This document shows, piece after piece, positions 44,397 through 52,610 of a DNA stretch of 64,000 bases; the first letter of the stretch is position 1, and every line of letters starts with the position of its first letter. Location: positions 1 to 64,000 of the forward strand of contig CALUKU010000007.1 in the NCBI GenBank assembly GCA_944321295.1, in the 5' to 3' direction. Source of the stretch: an uncultured Prevotella sp. (GTDB lineage Bacteria > Bacteroidota > Bacteroidia > Bacteroidales > Bacteroidaceae). Made by a program: the position numbers and the translations under genes. Under the pieces are notes generated by a model. The model was not told the DNA's origin, made no database searches, and was given only the letters and a program-made list of their open reading frames with translations.

Positions 44397-45572
44397 ATGA
44401 ACATCTTATTTCTTTACCGAGTCTACCCGAATTATGGCGGAGTGGAAGTTGTGACGACCGTACTTGCCAACAGGTTTACGAAGGACGGACATCATGTTAC
44501 GATAGTGTCTTTTGAGCAACCGCACATGGAGCTGGCCGGACAACTTGATGAAAGCGTGAAAATAGAGAAACTGGATTATCCTGTAATATCAAAGAAAAAT
44601 ATTGAACGACTGCATTTGCTGGTTGAAAAGGACAATGTAGACTTGATAATAAACCAATGGGGATTGCCATTTAATACGACGATGTTGTGCAATAAGGCGA
44701 TTAAGGGTACTAAATGTAAACTTATTTCTGTTCTTCATGGTTCGCCAAATACATCGAAAGTCATAATTATGGCGCAAGACAAAGTTAAAAATGCGGTAAA
44801 TCCAATTTCAAGACTTTTTTATAAAGCCGTGCAATATGCCAAGGAAGAAGTGATAAAAGCAAGCATTAGGTATAATTGCGGACATAATGAACGGTACATA
44901 TTATTGTCGAACGGATTTATCAGACCGTTGGTTGATTACGCAAGGATTAAGAAAACTGGGAATATTATCGCAATTGGAAATCCTGTGACTATACCTGTTG
45001 ACTTGACAGGATTCAACATAGAACAAAAGAAAAAACAACTGCTCTATGTGGGAAGAATGGACTATGAGAATAAGCGCGTAAACAGAATAGTGGAAGCGTG
45101 GCAGGATGTTTATGAAGATTATCCAGACTGGGAACTTGTGCTTGTCGGTGATGGCCCGCATAAGTCAAAACTGATGGGATATGTCAGCGATAATAAGATA
45201 GAACGTGTCCGTTTTGAGGGTTTCCAGGTAGAGCCTCCTATAAAATATTATAAGGATGCGTCTATATTCATGCTTACGTCTGATTTGGAAGGCTTTGGCC
45301 TGGTTATTATCGAGAGTATGAGTTACGGTGTTGTTCCTGTGGTATATGGAAGCTATGAGGCTGTGTATGATATTATCAGGGATGGTTATTCCGGCTTTAT
45401 AACGCCTTTCCCTTATGATAAGGAGTATACTATTAATAAAATAAAGTTCCTGATGGATAATGATGGCAGAAGAAAGGAAATGGCCGGTGAGGCCATGCTT
45501 GACGCAGGAAAATTTACTATTGATGCGATTTCGCAACAATGGTATGATGTTTTTAAGGAAGTCTTGAAATGA
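44397..45572 (+). CDS. glycosyltransferase family 4
   Basis: About 391 aa with a GT-B fold. N-terminal NILFLYRVYPNYGGVEVVTTVLANRF, the linker LLYVGRMDYENKRVNRIVEAWQDV, the donor-site KDASIFMLTSDLEGFGLVIIESMSYGVVPVV with the conserved E(x7)E, and a C-terminal helix closing on the first domain. It overlaps the GT14 gene by four bases (ATGA). Confidence 0.94.
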   Translation: MNILFLYRVYPNYGGVEVVTTVLANRFTKDGHHVTIVSFEQPHMELAGQLDESVKIEKLDYPVISKKNIERLHLLVEKDNVDLIINQWGLPFNTTMLCNKAIKGTKCKLISVLHGSPNTSKVIIMAQDKVKNAVNPISRLFYKAVQYAKEEVIKASIRYNCGHNERYILLSNGFIRPLVDYARIKKTGNIIAIGNPVTIPVDLTGFNIEQKKKQLLYVGRMDYENKRVNRIVEAWQDVYEDYPDWELVLVGDGPHKSKLMGYVSDNKIERVRFEGFQVEPPIKYYKDASIFMLTSDLEGFGLVIIESMSYGVVPVVYGSYEAVYDIIRDGYSGFITPFPYDKEYTINKIKFLMDNDGRRKEMAGEAMLDAGKFTIDAISQQWYDVFKEVLK

Positions 45573-46425
45573 TTACCGGTATGGATAAGCACGCATATTG
45601 CATAATGGCGCATGGAAACTGGAAGCAGCTTCAAATGCTTGTTAATGTGATTGACGACGGGAGAAACGACATATACCTTCATATTGACGCTAAGTCGTTA
45701 AAGGATTTTAACAAACGGGGGGGGTAAAAACAAAGTTCTCCAGTTTGATTTTAACTGAAAGTATTGATGTAAGGTGGAGTGATGTTTCTCAGGTGGATGC
45801 AGAGCTTCTGTTGTTTAAACATGTGATAAGGTCCGGAAAAGGGTACAATAGAATACACCTTATTTCAGGAAGTGATTTCCCTTTGAAATCGCAAGACGAA
45901 TTACATAAAATGTTTTATAACGATGATCGAGAATATCTTTCTTTTGGGAAAGATGTGCATTTGATGTATAAAAGATTAAAGTATTATCATTTTTTTGTCA
46001 GGTGTAGGCGCAAGTGGCGTATCGCAGAGCTGTTGAGGCGTATTTTGTTAGTGCCGCAAGTTCTTTTTGTTAACAGATTAAGAAAATTCAATTTGAAATT
46101 CGCTTACGGACAGAACTGGTGTAGCTTGACATTACCGGCAGTGAGGGAAATTATTGGGAAAATGGTTGAGCTAAGACCAAAATTAAAATATACGACAAGT
46201 GCAGATGAGGTGTATAAACAAATGATTATAGGAAGTAATGATAAATTCAAAATCTATAATAAACCTGTAAGTTATGCTTGCTTTTCTCATGGATGTGCTT
46301 CACCTAAGACATTGACAATGGCCGATTATGACAACATCATGTCTTCGGGGTGTCTGTTCGCCCGCAAGTTTGACGTGAATATGGATGAAAACGTAATTAA
46401 TAAATTAATTTCAACTTTTATATGA
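45569..46425 (+). pseudogene. glycosyltransferase family 14-like gene split at a G8 tract (possibly phase-variable)
   Basis: The ATG at 45569 overlaps the GT4 stop and opens MITGMDKHAYCIMAHGNWKQ and on to DIYLHIDAKSLKDFNKRGG, where a TAA right after eight G (45717-45724) ends it at 45727. In the next frame the protein continues KTKFSSLILTESIDVRWSDVSQVDAELLL and HLISGSDFPLKSQDEL, typical of Core-2/I-branching (GT14) enzymes. Nine or six G would join the parts as NKRGGVKTKFSS and give about 285 aa. As read, only a 52-residue fragment or a late non-ATG start would be made. Confidence 0.85.
45717..45729 (+). repeat. G8TAAAA tract inside the GT14-like gene
   Basis: Same 13-mer as at 23766 and 35974. 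The TAA of the motif is the premature stop in the G8 state. Confidence 0.9.
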
Positions 46426-46664
46426 AAATTACAAAAGATAAAAATCATATCGGAGTTGGAAAGGTAAAAGGCTGATTACCGACTGTCTGGATTAGGACGG
46501 ATATAATAGAAAAATAGTGATAAGTTTCTATCACATGCACCAGAACTGTGGATGAACCCTTTTTGATTATAGGATAATTTAATTCTGCCGACGGGTATGT
46601 AGATGAATATATGTGCATAAGATAAAATATTAATATAATTTACTTTGAGTTATTATTATTATTG
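46426..46664. other. gap after the glycan genes
   Basis: About 240 bases with no gene. It holds part of a REP-like motif (GATTACCGACTGTCTGGATT) and a copy of the CATCCnCAG-type palindrome (ATGCACCAGAACTGTGGATG near 46536), also seen at 48878, 52687 and 53052. Confidence 0.55.
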
Positions 46665-46746
46665 TTTATCTTTGCATAAGATAAGCTGCACTCGGGAAAC
46701 TGAGAACAAGTTCTCTTTCCTCTCGTTTGCATTATCTTTGCATAAG
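46665..46746 (+). repeat. hairpin promoter repeat, copy D
   Basis: TTTATCTTTGCATAAGATAA left end, then GCTGCACTCGG, hairpin GGAAA-CTGAGAAC-AA-GTTCTC-TTTCC, then CTCTCGTTTGCATTATCTTT. The right end has the -7 box TATCTTTG (46733-46740), pointing into the three-gene cassette at 46824. Confidence 0.8.
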
Positions 46747-46823
46747 TAATGCTTATATTTGGGGATGGGAAGAGGGATACTTCCATTCCTTTTGGCATAA
46801 GATATAATATAAATTGTTTTACC

Positions 46824-47588
46824 ATGAACTTTACAAGTCCTTTTCCAAAAGTTGAACCTGTGACTTTCAAGTTTACATTCTTGCGTGAAGTCGGGCTGGA
46901 GGTTACATTTAAGACTGCCGAACTTACAGATGACAGCAAGTCGGAGTATTGGATGCGGTTTAAAGATTTTGCTAAGGACAAGTTTAAACTTGATATTCCA
47001 AACGAATATAGACCGGGCAACTCTGAGATATTCTCAAAAGACGCTGAAACAAAGTTTGTTTTCAATTATGAGCAAGGTTGTGTAAGATTGCAGATGGGGT
47101 CAAAGAGATATGTAATGTTTGACACGACTTTGGTTGAATATCTTAAGATAATCATTCTTTATTTGAATGATGTGGTTTGTGTTAAGGACGTGAACAAACT
47201 TGTGTTGAGAAAAACGAATGTTTTTCCTTTCACGTCTAAAGGTTGTAGCATGAAAGTAAAAGATATTCTTCATGCAACATTTAAACCTGAGCATGCCGCA
47301 GATTTTAATAAAAAGAAAGGCGGAGTTGGTGAACTGGTTAAGGAAATCAAGGATATAAAGGTTGATTTGGGTGAAGACGCTGCTTTGTTGTTGACACTTG
47401 GATATGAAGTAGTGGACGGTGAAAATGTGAACGTCCTATTTAACATGTGCTCTGAATACGAGCCGAAAAGGCATATGGCGGTAGATGATGTCCTGGAAAC
47501 CGCTAAAGCCTTGAATGATATAATGTATGACGCCTTTATTTATTATATTTCAGAACAAGTATGCGCTATAATGAAAAAAGCCAATTGA
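46824..47588 (+). CDS. TIGR04255-like protein of unknown function, first gene of a three-gene cassette
   Basis: About 254 aa. The start MNFTSPFPKVEPVTFKFTFLREVGLEVTFKT resembles the opening of the sporadically distributed TIGR04255 family, and the C-terminus (LETAKALNDIMYDAFIYYISEQVCAIMK) resembles its closing helix. No catalytic motif is visible and no signal peptide is present. An in-frame ATG at 46749 was rejected because it adds residues before the conserved start and would leave almost no leader after the -7 box. It overlaps the next gene by 28 bases. TIGR04255 proteins have no defined function that I know of. Confidence 0.6.
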   Translation: MNFTSPFPKVEPVTFKFTFLREVGLEVTFKTAELTDDSKSEYWMRFKDFAKDKFKLDIPNEYRPGNSEIFSKDAETKFVFNYEQGCVRLQMGSKRYVMFDTTLVEYLKIIILYLNDVVCVKDVNKLVLRKTNVFPFTSKGCSMKVKDILHATFKPEHAADFNKKKGGVGELVKEIKDIKVDLGEDAALLLTLGYEVVDGENVNVLFNMCSEYEPKRHMAVDDVLETAKALNDIMYDAFIYYISEQVCAIMKKAN

Positions 47589-48241
47589 AGCGTGGCAGCT
47601 ATGTATTCGGTAGTTCATGCGGTAGTTGTGGAACTTTAACCGAAATTTCTCCTCGGATTGATACGTTTGATCGAGGGGAGATTGAGAACTTGTCTTTTGG
47701 CAAAGGAGGCGTAATGTCAATAGGCCTTGTAGAAATTAAAAGGGAAGGTGGTTGCGTAAATCAGTGGGGATTTGATAGTAATGTTGATGTGTCTTTGCGT
47801 GTTTTAAGAAGGCCGGCACATAGCATTGGTAGAAAGATAGAAGTACGTGATAATACGTTGTTGTCTGTTGTAGACGATGACTTGAGCAAGGCCATGATGT
47901 CAACCAGGCTTGACGATATTAAAGATAATGCAGCAAGTGAAAATTGGGACGGTTACGGAGCTTTACCTGTTGAATCGGCTTCATATGAAAACACGAAGCG
48001 TGTTATAAAGTGTATGCCATGCGGATGCGCCGAGCATTGGAACTTGTTTCCTAATACAAACGGAACCATTATCTTGTCTGCAAATGATGGGAAGTCTGCT
48101 TCGATTAATATAGGGAATAAAGATTTTTCTTATTTTGCCATTGGTGATGATGGTAAGTATGTAAAAGGCAAGAAAGAATTCTCGATAGATGAAATCAAGA
48201 ACGCACTAAAACAAATTAAGGATGTGCTCGGGTGGAGATAA
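47561..48241 (+). CDS. unknown protein with WDGYGA motif, second gene of the cassette
   Basis: About 226 aa. The notable stretch is LDDIKDNAASENWDGYGALP followed by a helix (ENTKRVIKC) and an alternating-strand segment (LFPNTNGTIILSANDGKSASINI). The WDGYGA motif is shared by small accessory-gene families that I cannot name exactly. The N-terminal 100 residues look less conserved and include CGSCG, which may bind metal. It overlaps both neighbours (28 and 20 bases), implying translational coupling. Confidence 0.6.
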   Translation: MRYNEKSQLKRGSYVFGSSCGSCGTLTEISPRIDTFDRGEIENLSFGKGGVMSIGLVEIKREGGCVNQWGFDSNVDVSLRVLRRPAHSIGRKIEVRDNTLLSVVDDDLSKAMMSTRLDDIKDNAASENWDGYGALPVESASYENTKRVIKCMPCGCAEHWNLFPNTNGTIILSANDGKSASINIGNKDFSYFAIGDDGKYVKGKKEFSIDEIKNALKQIKDVLGWR

Positions 48242-48686
48242 GGAATATGATTTTAATCTGGAACATGTAGATGACAACGAAATGTTGGCACGTATCGTGT
48301 TTTCGCCGTCAATGGTTGTTGATGGCAGACTTTCACCTTCGGCGTTTAACTTGGCAAGGTTAAAAAGCGGCAGATATGAGAAATATGTGTCTGTAATACG
48401 AAAAGGAACGGAAGAAATAGATAAAAAAGATTACGAATACATAAAACCGCGTATTGAAGGCGATGTAATGGATGGTTTTGCCTTGGTGAAAACAGCTGAG
48501 GTTCGTAGTATTGTTTTTGAGAATATCACTATCGAAGTGAAACCTAAACCATCGGAAAAGAACCCACGACATGCGGGTATATTTTATTCGCAAGACGGAA
48601 CGTTAATCAGGGGTGAAAGCGAGCCGGAGGAACTCTTGATTGTAACATCAATGCTGGCAAATAAATGTAGTTATCACAAGTTTTAA
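48222..48686 (+). CDS. unknown protein, third gene of the cassette
   Basis: About 154 aa. LARIVFSPSMVVDGRLSPSAFNL and YEKYVSVIRKG resemble a small, widely scattered family whose members start with a V-x-DGR-x-S-x-x-AF pattern and a later SV-x-R; I cannot name it or give a function. The C-terminus has IFYSQDGTLIRGESEPEELL. It overlaps the second gene by 20 bases. No membrane segments. The three genes together look like a transferable cassette. Confidence 0.55.
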   Translation: MCSGGDKEYDFNLEHVDDNEMLARIVFSPSMVVDGRLSPSAFNLARLKSGRYEKYVSVIRKGTEEIDKKDYEYIKPRIEGDVMDGFALVKTAEVRSIVFENITIEVKPKPSEKNPRHAGIFYSQDGTLIRGESEPEELLIVTSMLANKCSYHKF

Positions 48687-49224
48687 TATTTTGATGTTTT
48701 TTTGCCGCATTGAGGTTCAATATTTGTTAATTAAACAATGCTGAATAAGATTAAGTTTCTATTGAGGAAATTGGACTATTGCGCAGCTTGTTGATTGTGG
48801 GTGTTATCATTCTGGATCCTGAATCAAGTTCAGGATGACTGATTACCGACAGCCTGGATTGAGATAGGTTATTATTATCATCCAACAGAACTGCGGATGA
48901 ACACTTTTAATTAAAAGTGAATTTGATATAAGATAATAACCACAGTAGGGACATAATTAGCTTAACGTTGACCTTCGGTTCTGAAGATTGCACCATTAAA
49001 ATGCAATCGTGTCCTTAGTCGTGAAAAGGCGTATTTAGTTGAATTTTGTACATAAAAACGTTCTTTACTGAACATAATAAATATGTACTTTACTTTAAAA
49101 TGTTTGCAAGTAAATAAGTCTTATACTGAACAGACATTTAATTGCCGATAATTTTTGTACTTTATATATAACCATTAAGCGCTTGGTTGGCGCTTAAATA
49201 CTTTCATCTACATTTTTTATTGAC
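48687..49224. repeat. intergenic block with REP copy 6 and related motifs
   Basis: About 540 bases without a gene. REP copy 6 (about 48812-48870: GGATCCTGAATCAAGTTCAG and GATTACCGACAGCCTGGATT), a CATCCAACAGAACTGCGGAT palindrome at 48878, a partial GTAGGGACATAAT repeat (48945), and TCTTATACTGAACAGACATT (49122), a member of the TATACCGAACTnACG motif. The hairpin AAGCGCTTGG-TTGG-CGCTT at about 49174-49195 precedes the wecG-like gene. Confidence 0.7.
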
Positions 49225-49938
49225 ATGAAATCAGTCTTGGTTGATAAAATCGTGAAGACTGACGCAATGGGTGACGGGCTTCTGATGGAGGCTCGTGGAC
49301 GGGTGTACACGTTCCTTAACCCTGTGTCGTATCTTTACGCGTTGAAGAATAAGGGCTTGTTTGCCAGGTTTGACGGCATTTTCGCCGACGGCTCGATACT
49401 TGTGTCGGCCATCAGGCTGCTGTACGGGCGCAGAGTGACGAGGCGCAGCTTTGACATGACGTCGCTGGCGCCGGTATTGCTGAAGTATGCCGAGGAGAAT
49501 CGTAAGTCGGTGTATATCGTGGCCTCTAAGCAGGAACAGGTTGAGAGGGCCGTCGGGATATTTAAGGAGAGGTATCCGGGGCTTATTGTCGCGGGATATC
49601 GAAACGGTTATTTTTCGTCTGACGACGAGCAGCTGCGCGAGGCGGAGCATATCGTCGAGGTGGCGCCAGACTTCATTATCGTTGGCATGGGAGCTTTGAT
49701 GCAGGAGCGTTTCTTGCTGAAGGTGAAGGATGCCGGTTATGGCGGCATCGGCTTTACGTGCGGCGGCTTCATTCACCAGACGGCGAAGGACGAGATTGAG
49801 TATTACCCGGCATGGGCCGACAGGATGAACCTGCGCTTTGTCTACCGCATGTACAAGGAACCTCACACGCGCAAGAGGTATTTGCAGGCTGCCGTGCTGT
49901 TTCCCGCGAGGTTTATTTGGGAAAGACTTTTCGGATAG
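49225..49938 (+). CDS. WecG/TagA/CpsF family glycosyltransferase
   Basis: About 237 aa. TYLNPVSYLYALKNK-like start (FLNPVSYLYALKNK), RRSFDMTSLAPVLLKYAEENRKSVYIVASKQEQ, AGYRNGYFSSDDE, FIIVGMGALMQERFLLK and GIGFTCGGFIHQTA follow the family pattern, in which members add the second sugar (ManNAcA or ManNAc) onto lipid-linked GlcNAc. By position it may serve the nearby glycan locus. G+C-rich, unlike the genes before it, so it probably belongs to the stable flank of the locus. Confidence 0.92.
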   Translation: MKSVLVDKIVKTDAMGDGLLMEARGRVYTFLNPVSYLYALKNKGLFARFDGIFADGSILVSAIRLLYGRRVTRRSFDMTSLAPVLLKYAEENRKSVYIVASKQEQVERAVGIFKERYPGLIVAGYRNGYFSSDDEQLREAEHIVEVAPDFIIVGMGALMQERFLLKVKDAGYGGIGFTCGGFIHQTAKDEIEYYPAWADRMNLRFVYRMYKEPHTRKRYLQAAVLFPARFIWERLFG

Positions 49939-50047
49939 CCTTATGAATAAGGAGAAACAGGGCAACGACGAGCGACACTGGTATCAGGAGGATGAATATC
50001 AGCGTGGGGAGTATTGTGCCTAATATCTGTTGTAATTTTTCTTTCAT
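49913..50047 (-). CDS. small membrane protein (44 aa)
   Basis: MKEKLQQILGTILPTLIFIL continues LIPVSLVVALFLLIHKAIRK and VFPK. One long hydrophobic segment is flanked by basic residues, predicting a single-pass inner-membrane peptide. A perfect consensus promoter (-33 TTTG, 19 bp, TATTTTTG) lies just upstream on the same strand, which supports a real gene. It overlaps the 3' end of the wecG-like gene by 26 bases in antisense. Function unknown. Confidence 0.55.
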   Translation of the reverse strand: MKEKLQQILGTILPTLIFILLIPVSLVVALFLLIHKAIRKVFPK

Positions 50048-50064
50048 CGGTGTTTATGTGTGTG

Positions 50065-50095
50065 CAAAAATACTGAAAACATTGAATAGCGCAAA
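50065..50095 (-). promoter_or_regulatory. consensus promoter for the 44-aa membrane protein
   Basis: On the minus strand, TTTG (50092-50095), a 19-base spacer and TATTTTTG (50065-50072). The match to the Bacteroidetes consensus is complete. The -33 element overlaps the left arm of the hairpin at 50093-50125. Confidence 0.65.
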
Positions 50096-50130
50096 ATGGC
50101 GGACTGAAAAACAGTCTGCCATTTTTGTTT
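50093..50130 (+). terminator. intrinsic terminator after the wecG-like gene
   Basis: AAAATGGCGGACTG (50093-50106) pairs with CAGTCTGCCATTTT (50112-50125) with one mismatch, followed by a T-rich tail. It would end + strand transcripts coming from the glycan locus. Confidence 0.7.
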
Positions 50131-50551
50131 AAAGACACACTCTCATTTATTAAAGGGGAGAAGGTGAGAGGGTGAGAAGGGGAGAAGGGGATTTTAAAGG
50201 TAAAAGGTAAAGAAGTAAAAAGGTAAAAAATTAGCATTTGGATTTTTCAGTTTTCACTTTTCACTTTTAATTCTTAACTCTCCGGATTTCGTATAAAAAA
50301 TAAAGCGGTGGCCTTCACAGGCAACCGCTCTATATCTTCAATAGGTATTAGTTTTTTAAGGTAAAAAGATTGTTTTCAGGATAACAGTTGCAAATATATT
50401 CACTTTTTTTTTATTAACCAAATAAAATATTAGATTTATTTTATTAAATTTTATGTGTGCCCGCACAATATGATGTTTTAACGTCTGTTGACAATTGAGC
50501 AGTGTAACATGGGGTTATAATGGGCATATTTTCACTTTTTATTAATATATA
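50131..50551. repeat. intergenic region with GAGAAGG runs
   Basis: GAGAAGGTGAGAGGGTGAGA and AAGGTAAAAAGGTAAA runs (50155-50230), a TTTTCACTTTTCACTTTT stretch, and a hairpin AGCGGTGGCC/GGCAACCGCT (50304-50329) without a T-run. No gene is seen. Confidence 0.65.
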
Positions 50552-50583
50552 TTTGTTTTTATGGGTAAAAGATAGTAACTTTG
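50552..50583 (+). promoter_or_regulatory. consensus promoter directly before the GHL10-type gene
   Basis: TTTG (50552-50555), a 20-base spacer and TAACTTTG (50576-50583). The first ATG is only four bases beyond the -7 box, so the transcript is either leaderless or translation starts at a later Met (50603). Confidence 0.65.
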
Positions 50584-50587
50584 GCGT

Positions 50588-52111
50588 ATGAAAACGAGCA
50601 TAATGAGCCACGGCAGGCTGATGGTTTTAGCTTGCATGCTGATATTTATGGGCTTGTCGGGACGTGCCGACGGCTCATTGAAACGTGAATTCCGCGGCGC
50701 ATGGATACAGTGTGTCAACGGGCAGTTCTTGGGCATGGGCACTCGCCAGATGCAGGAAACGCTGACATACCAGCTTGACAAGCTGAAGCAGTATGGGGTG
50801 AACGCCATAATCTTCCAGGTGAGGCCTGAGTGCGACGCTTTATATGAAAGCGGAATAGAGCCTTGGAGCCGCTTCCTTACGGGCAGACAGGGACAGGCGC
50901 CGTCGCCTTACTGGGACCCGTTGGCGTGGATGGTGGAGCAATGCCACAAAAGGGGCATGGAGCTGCACGCATGGATCAACCCTTATAGGGCTAAAACGAA
51001 GACGACGAGGGAGTTGGCGTCGAACCATGTGGCCATCAAGCACCCTGAACTGGTGTTCGCTTATGACGGGCAGCTGATATTGAATCCGGCCCTGCCTGAG
51101 AACCGTGACTATATCTGCAAGGTTGTGGCTGACATCGTTGAGCGCTATGACATCGACGGATTGCACATTGACGACTATTTTTATCCGTATCCGGCTGCGG
51201 GACAGTCGATACCTGACGACAAGGAGTTTGCCGAGCATAACAACGGCATTAGGGACAGGGGCGACTGGAGGCGGTATAACGTCAACCTGTTTATGAAGCA
51301 GATGTATGAAACGATACATGACGTGAAGCCGTGGGTGAAGTTCGGCGTGTCGCCGTTCGGCATTTACAGGAACAAGAGGAGCGCTCCTGCCATAGGCAGC
51401 AACACTAACGGACTGCAGAACTATGACGACCTGTATGCCGACGTGCTGATGTGGGTGAACAACGGTTGGGTGGACTATTGCGTGCCGCAGCTGTATTGGC
51501 AGATAGGGCATAAGGCGGCCGATTATGAAACGCTGATAAAGTGGTGGAACAAGTACGCCGGCAGGCGTCATCTTTATATAGGCGAGGACGTTGAGCGGAC
51601 GGTGAAGACGCCTGACTTGAACGACTGGCGGGTGAACCAGTTGCCGGCGAAGCGCAGGCTGCACAGCCAGATGGACAATGTTAACGGCACGGTGCTGTGG
51701 TATGCCAAGGCCGTAGTAGACAACATCGGCAATTACGGCTCGGTGATGAAGAACGTGTATTGGAAGTATCCCGCCTTCGTGCCTACCATGCCTTACATTG
51801 ACGGCAAGGCTCCGAAGAAGGTGAGGAAGATGAAGTTTGTTGACATCGACGGCAGACCTGTGCTGTTCTGGAAGGCTCCTAAGGGTAAGGGATGGAAGAA
51901 CGAGGCCGTGAAGTATGTGGTCTACAGGTTTGTTGGCAACGAGAAGGTTGACGTGAACGACCCGTCGAAAATCGTAGCGGTGACTACCGACGAGTTTTAC
52001 GAGATACCGGTAAAGGAAATGGTGATGGGAGCTAAGGTGCATTATGCCGTGACGGCGTTCGACCGCATGAGCAACGAGAGCAAACCACGGAAAAAGTCAA
52101 TAAAATATTAA
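50588..52111 (+). CDS. glycosyl hydrolase-like 10 (GHL10/DUF187) family exported protein
   Basis: About 507 aa. A signal-like N-terminus (MVLACMLIFMGLSGRADG) is followed by the TIM-barrel region of GHL10 proteins: REFRGAWIQCVNG, YGVNAIIFQVRPECDALY, GMELHAWINPYRA, GLHIDDYFYPYP with its acidic pair, FGVSPFGIYRN and DYCVPQLYWQIGH. The C-terminal 100 residues form a fibronectin-like beta domain (RPVLFWKAPKGKG, YVVYRFVGNE). Related enzymes act on peptidoglycan or other glycans; the substrate here is unknown. The next gene starts 13 bases downstream. Confidence 0.9.
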   Translation: MKTSIMSHGRLMVLACMLIFMGLSGRADGSLKREFRGAWIQCVNGQFLGMGTRQMQETLTYQLDKLKQYGVNAIIFQVRPECDALYESGIEPWSRFLTGRQGQAPSPYWDPLAWMVEQCHKRGMELHAWINPYRAKTKTTRELASNHVAIKHPELVFAYDGQLILNPALPENRDYICKVVADIVERYDIDGLHIDDYFYPYPAAGQSIPDDKEFAEHNNGIRDRGDWRRYNVNLFMKQMYETIHDVKPWVKFGVSPFGIYRNKRSAPAIGSNTNGLQNYDDLYADVLMWVNNGWVDYCVPQLYWQIGHKAADYETLIKWWNKYAGRRHLYIGEDVERTVKTPDLNDWRVNQLPAKRRLHSQMDNVNGTVLWYAKAVVDNIGNYGSVMKNVYWKYPAFVPTMPYIDGKAPKKVRKMKFVDIDGRPVLFWKAPKGKGWKNEAVKYVVYRFVGNEKVDVNDPSKIVAVTTDEFYEIPVKEMVMGAKVHYAVTAFDRMSNESKPRKKSIKY

Positions 52112-52123
52112 AAACGCGATACT

Positions 52124-52561
52124 ATGAAAACGAGTGATGCAACATTTTCACAAATCGAGCGGTTCATCAGGAAAATCGCCCAGAAGTTTCCGTCGACGGA
52201 AGAGCCGACGGTGATGACCGACATCCACCTGAGCATATCGCAGGACACGGGCGAGCTGCTGGCGTTTGACGACAACGACAACGAGATAACGCGTTGCGTG
52301 GTGAGTGACTGGATTGACAATAAGACGACCGACTTTTACGATACGGCGGCAGGAGCGATACGCGACGTTATAGGCAGGCTGCATGACAGCGTTGACAACA
52401 TGAGCATACTGAAGCCGTTCAGCTTTATTCTTGAGAACGACGAAAGGGAGCATTATGCCGAGCTGTATCTCGTTGACAGCGACATCAAGATTATAGGCGG
52501 CGACCTGATGAAGGGACTTGACGACGACTTGGATAAGTTCCTTGCAGACCTGCTTAAATAG
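52124..52561 (+). CDS. conserved hypothetical cytosolic protein
   Basis: About 145 aa with no signal peptide and no family I can name. Mixed alpha-beta pattern: an N-terminal helix (TFSQIERFIRKIAQKF), strands TDIHLSISQDTGELLAFDD and ITRCVVSDWI, a helix, then FSFILENDEREHYAELYLVD and an acidic C-terminal helix (LDDDLDKFLADLL). G+C-rich core-like codon use and a strong terminator after it suggest it is a stable chromosomal gene, cotranscribed with the GHL10-type gene. Confidence 0.8.
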   Translation: MKTSDATFSQIERFIRKIAQKFPSTEEPTVMTDIHLSISQDTGELLAFDDNDNEITRCVVSDWIDNKTTDFYDTAAGAIRDVIGRLHDSVDNMSILKPFSFILENDEREHYAELYLVDSDIKIIGGDLMKGLDDDLDKFLADLLK

Positions 52562-52610
52562 AGTGTTGTTTGTAGGGAGCGTAATGCGCTGATATATAAT
52601 AGGTTATAAT

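Noticed and set aside
50840-52042. Antisense open frame of about 400 codons opposite the GHL10-type gene
   Set aside because: The sense strand has clear GHL10 motifs, and the antisense product is a His/Val/Arg-rich shadow typical of G+C-rich codon use.
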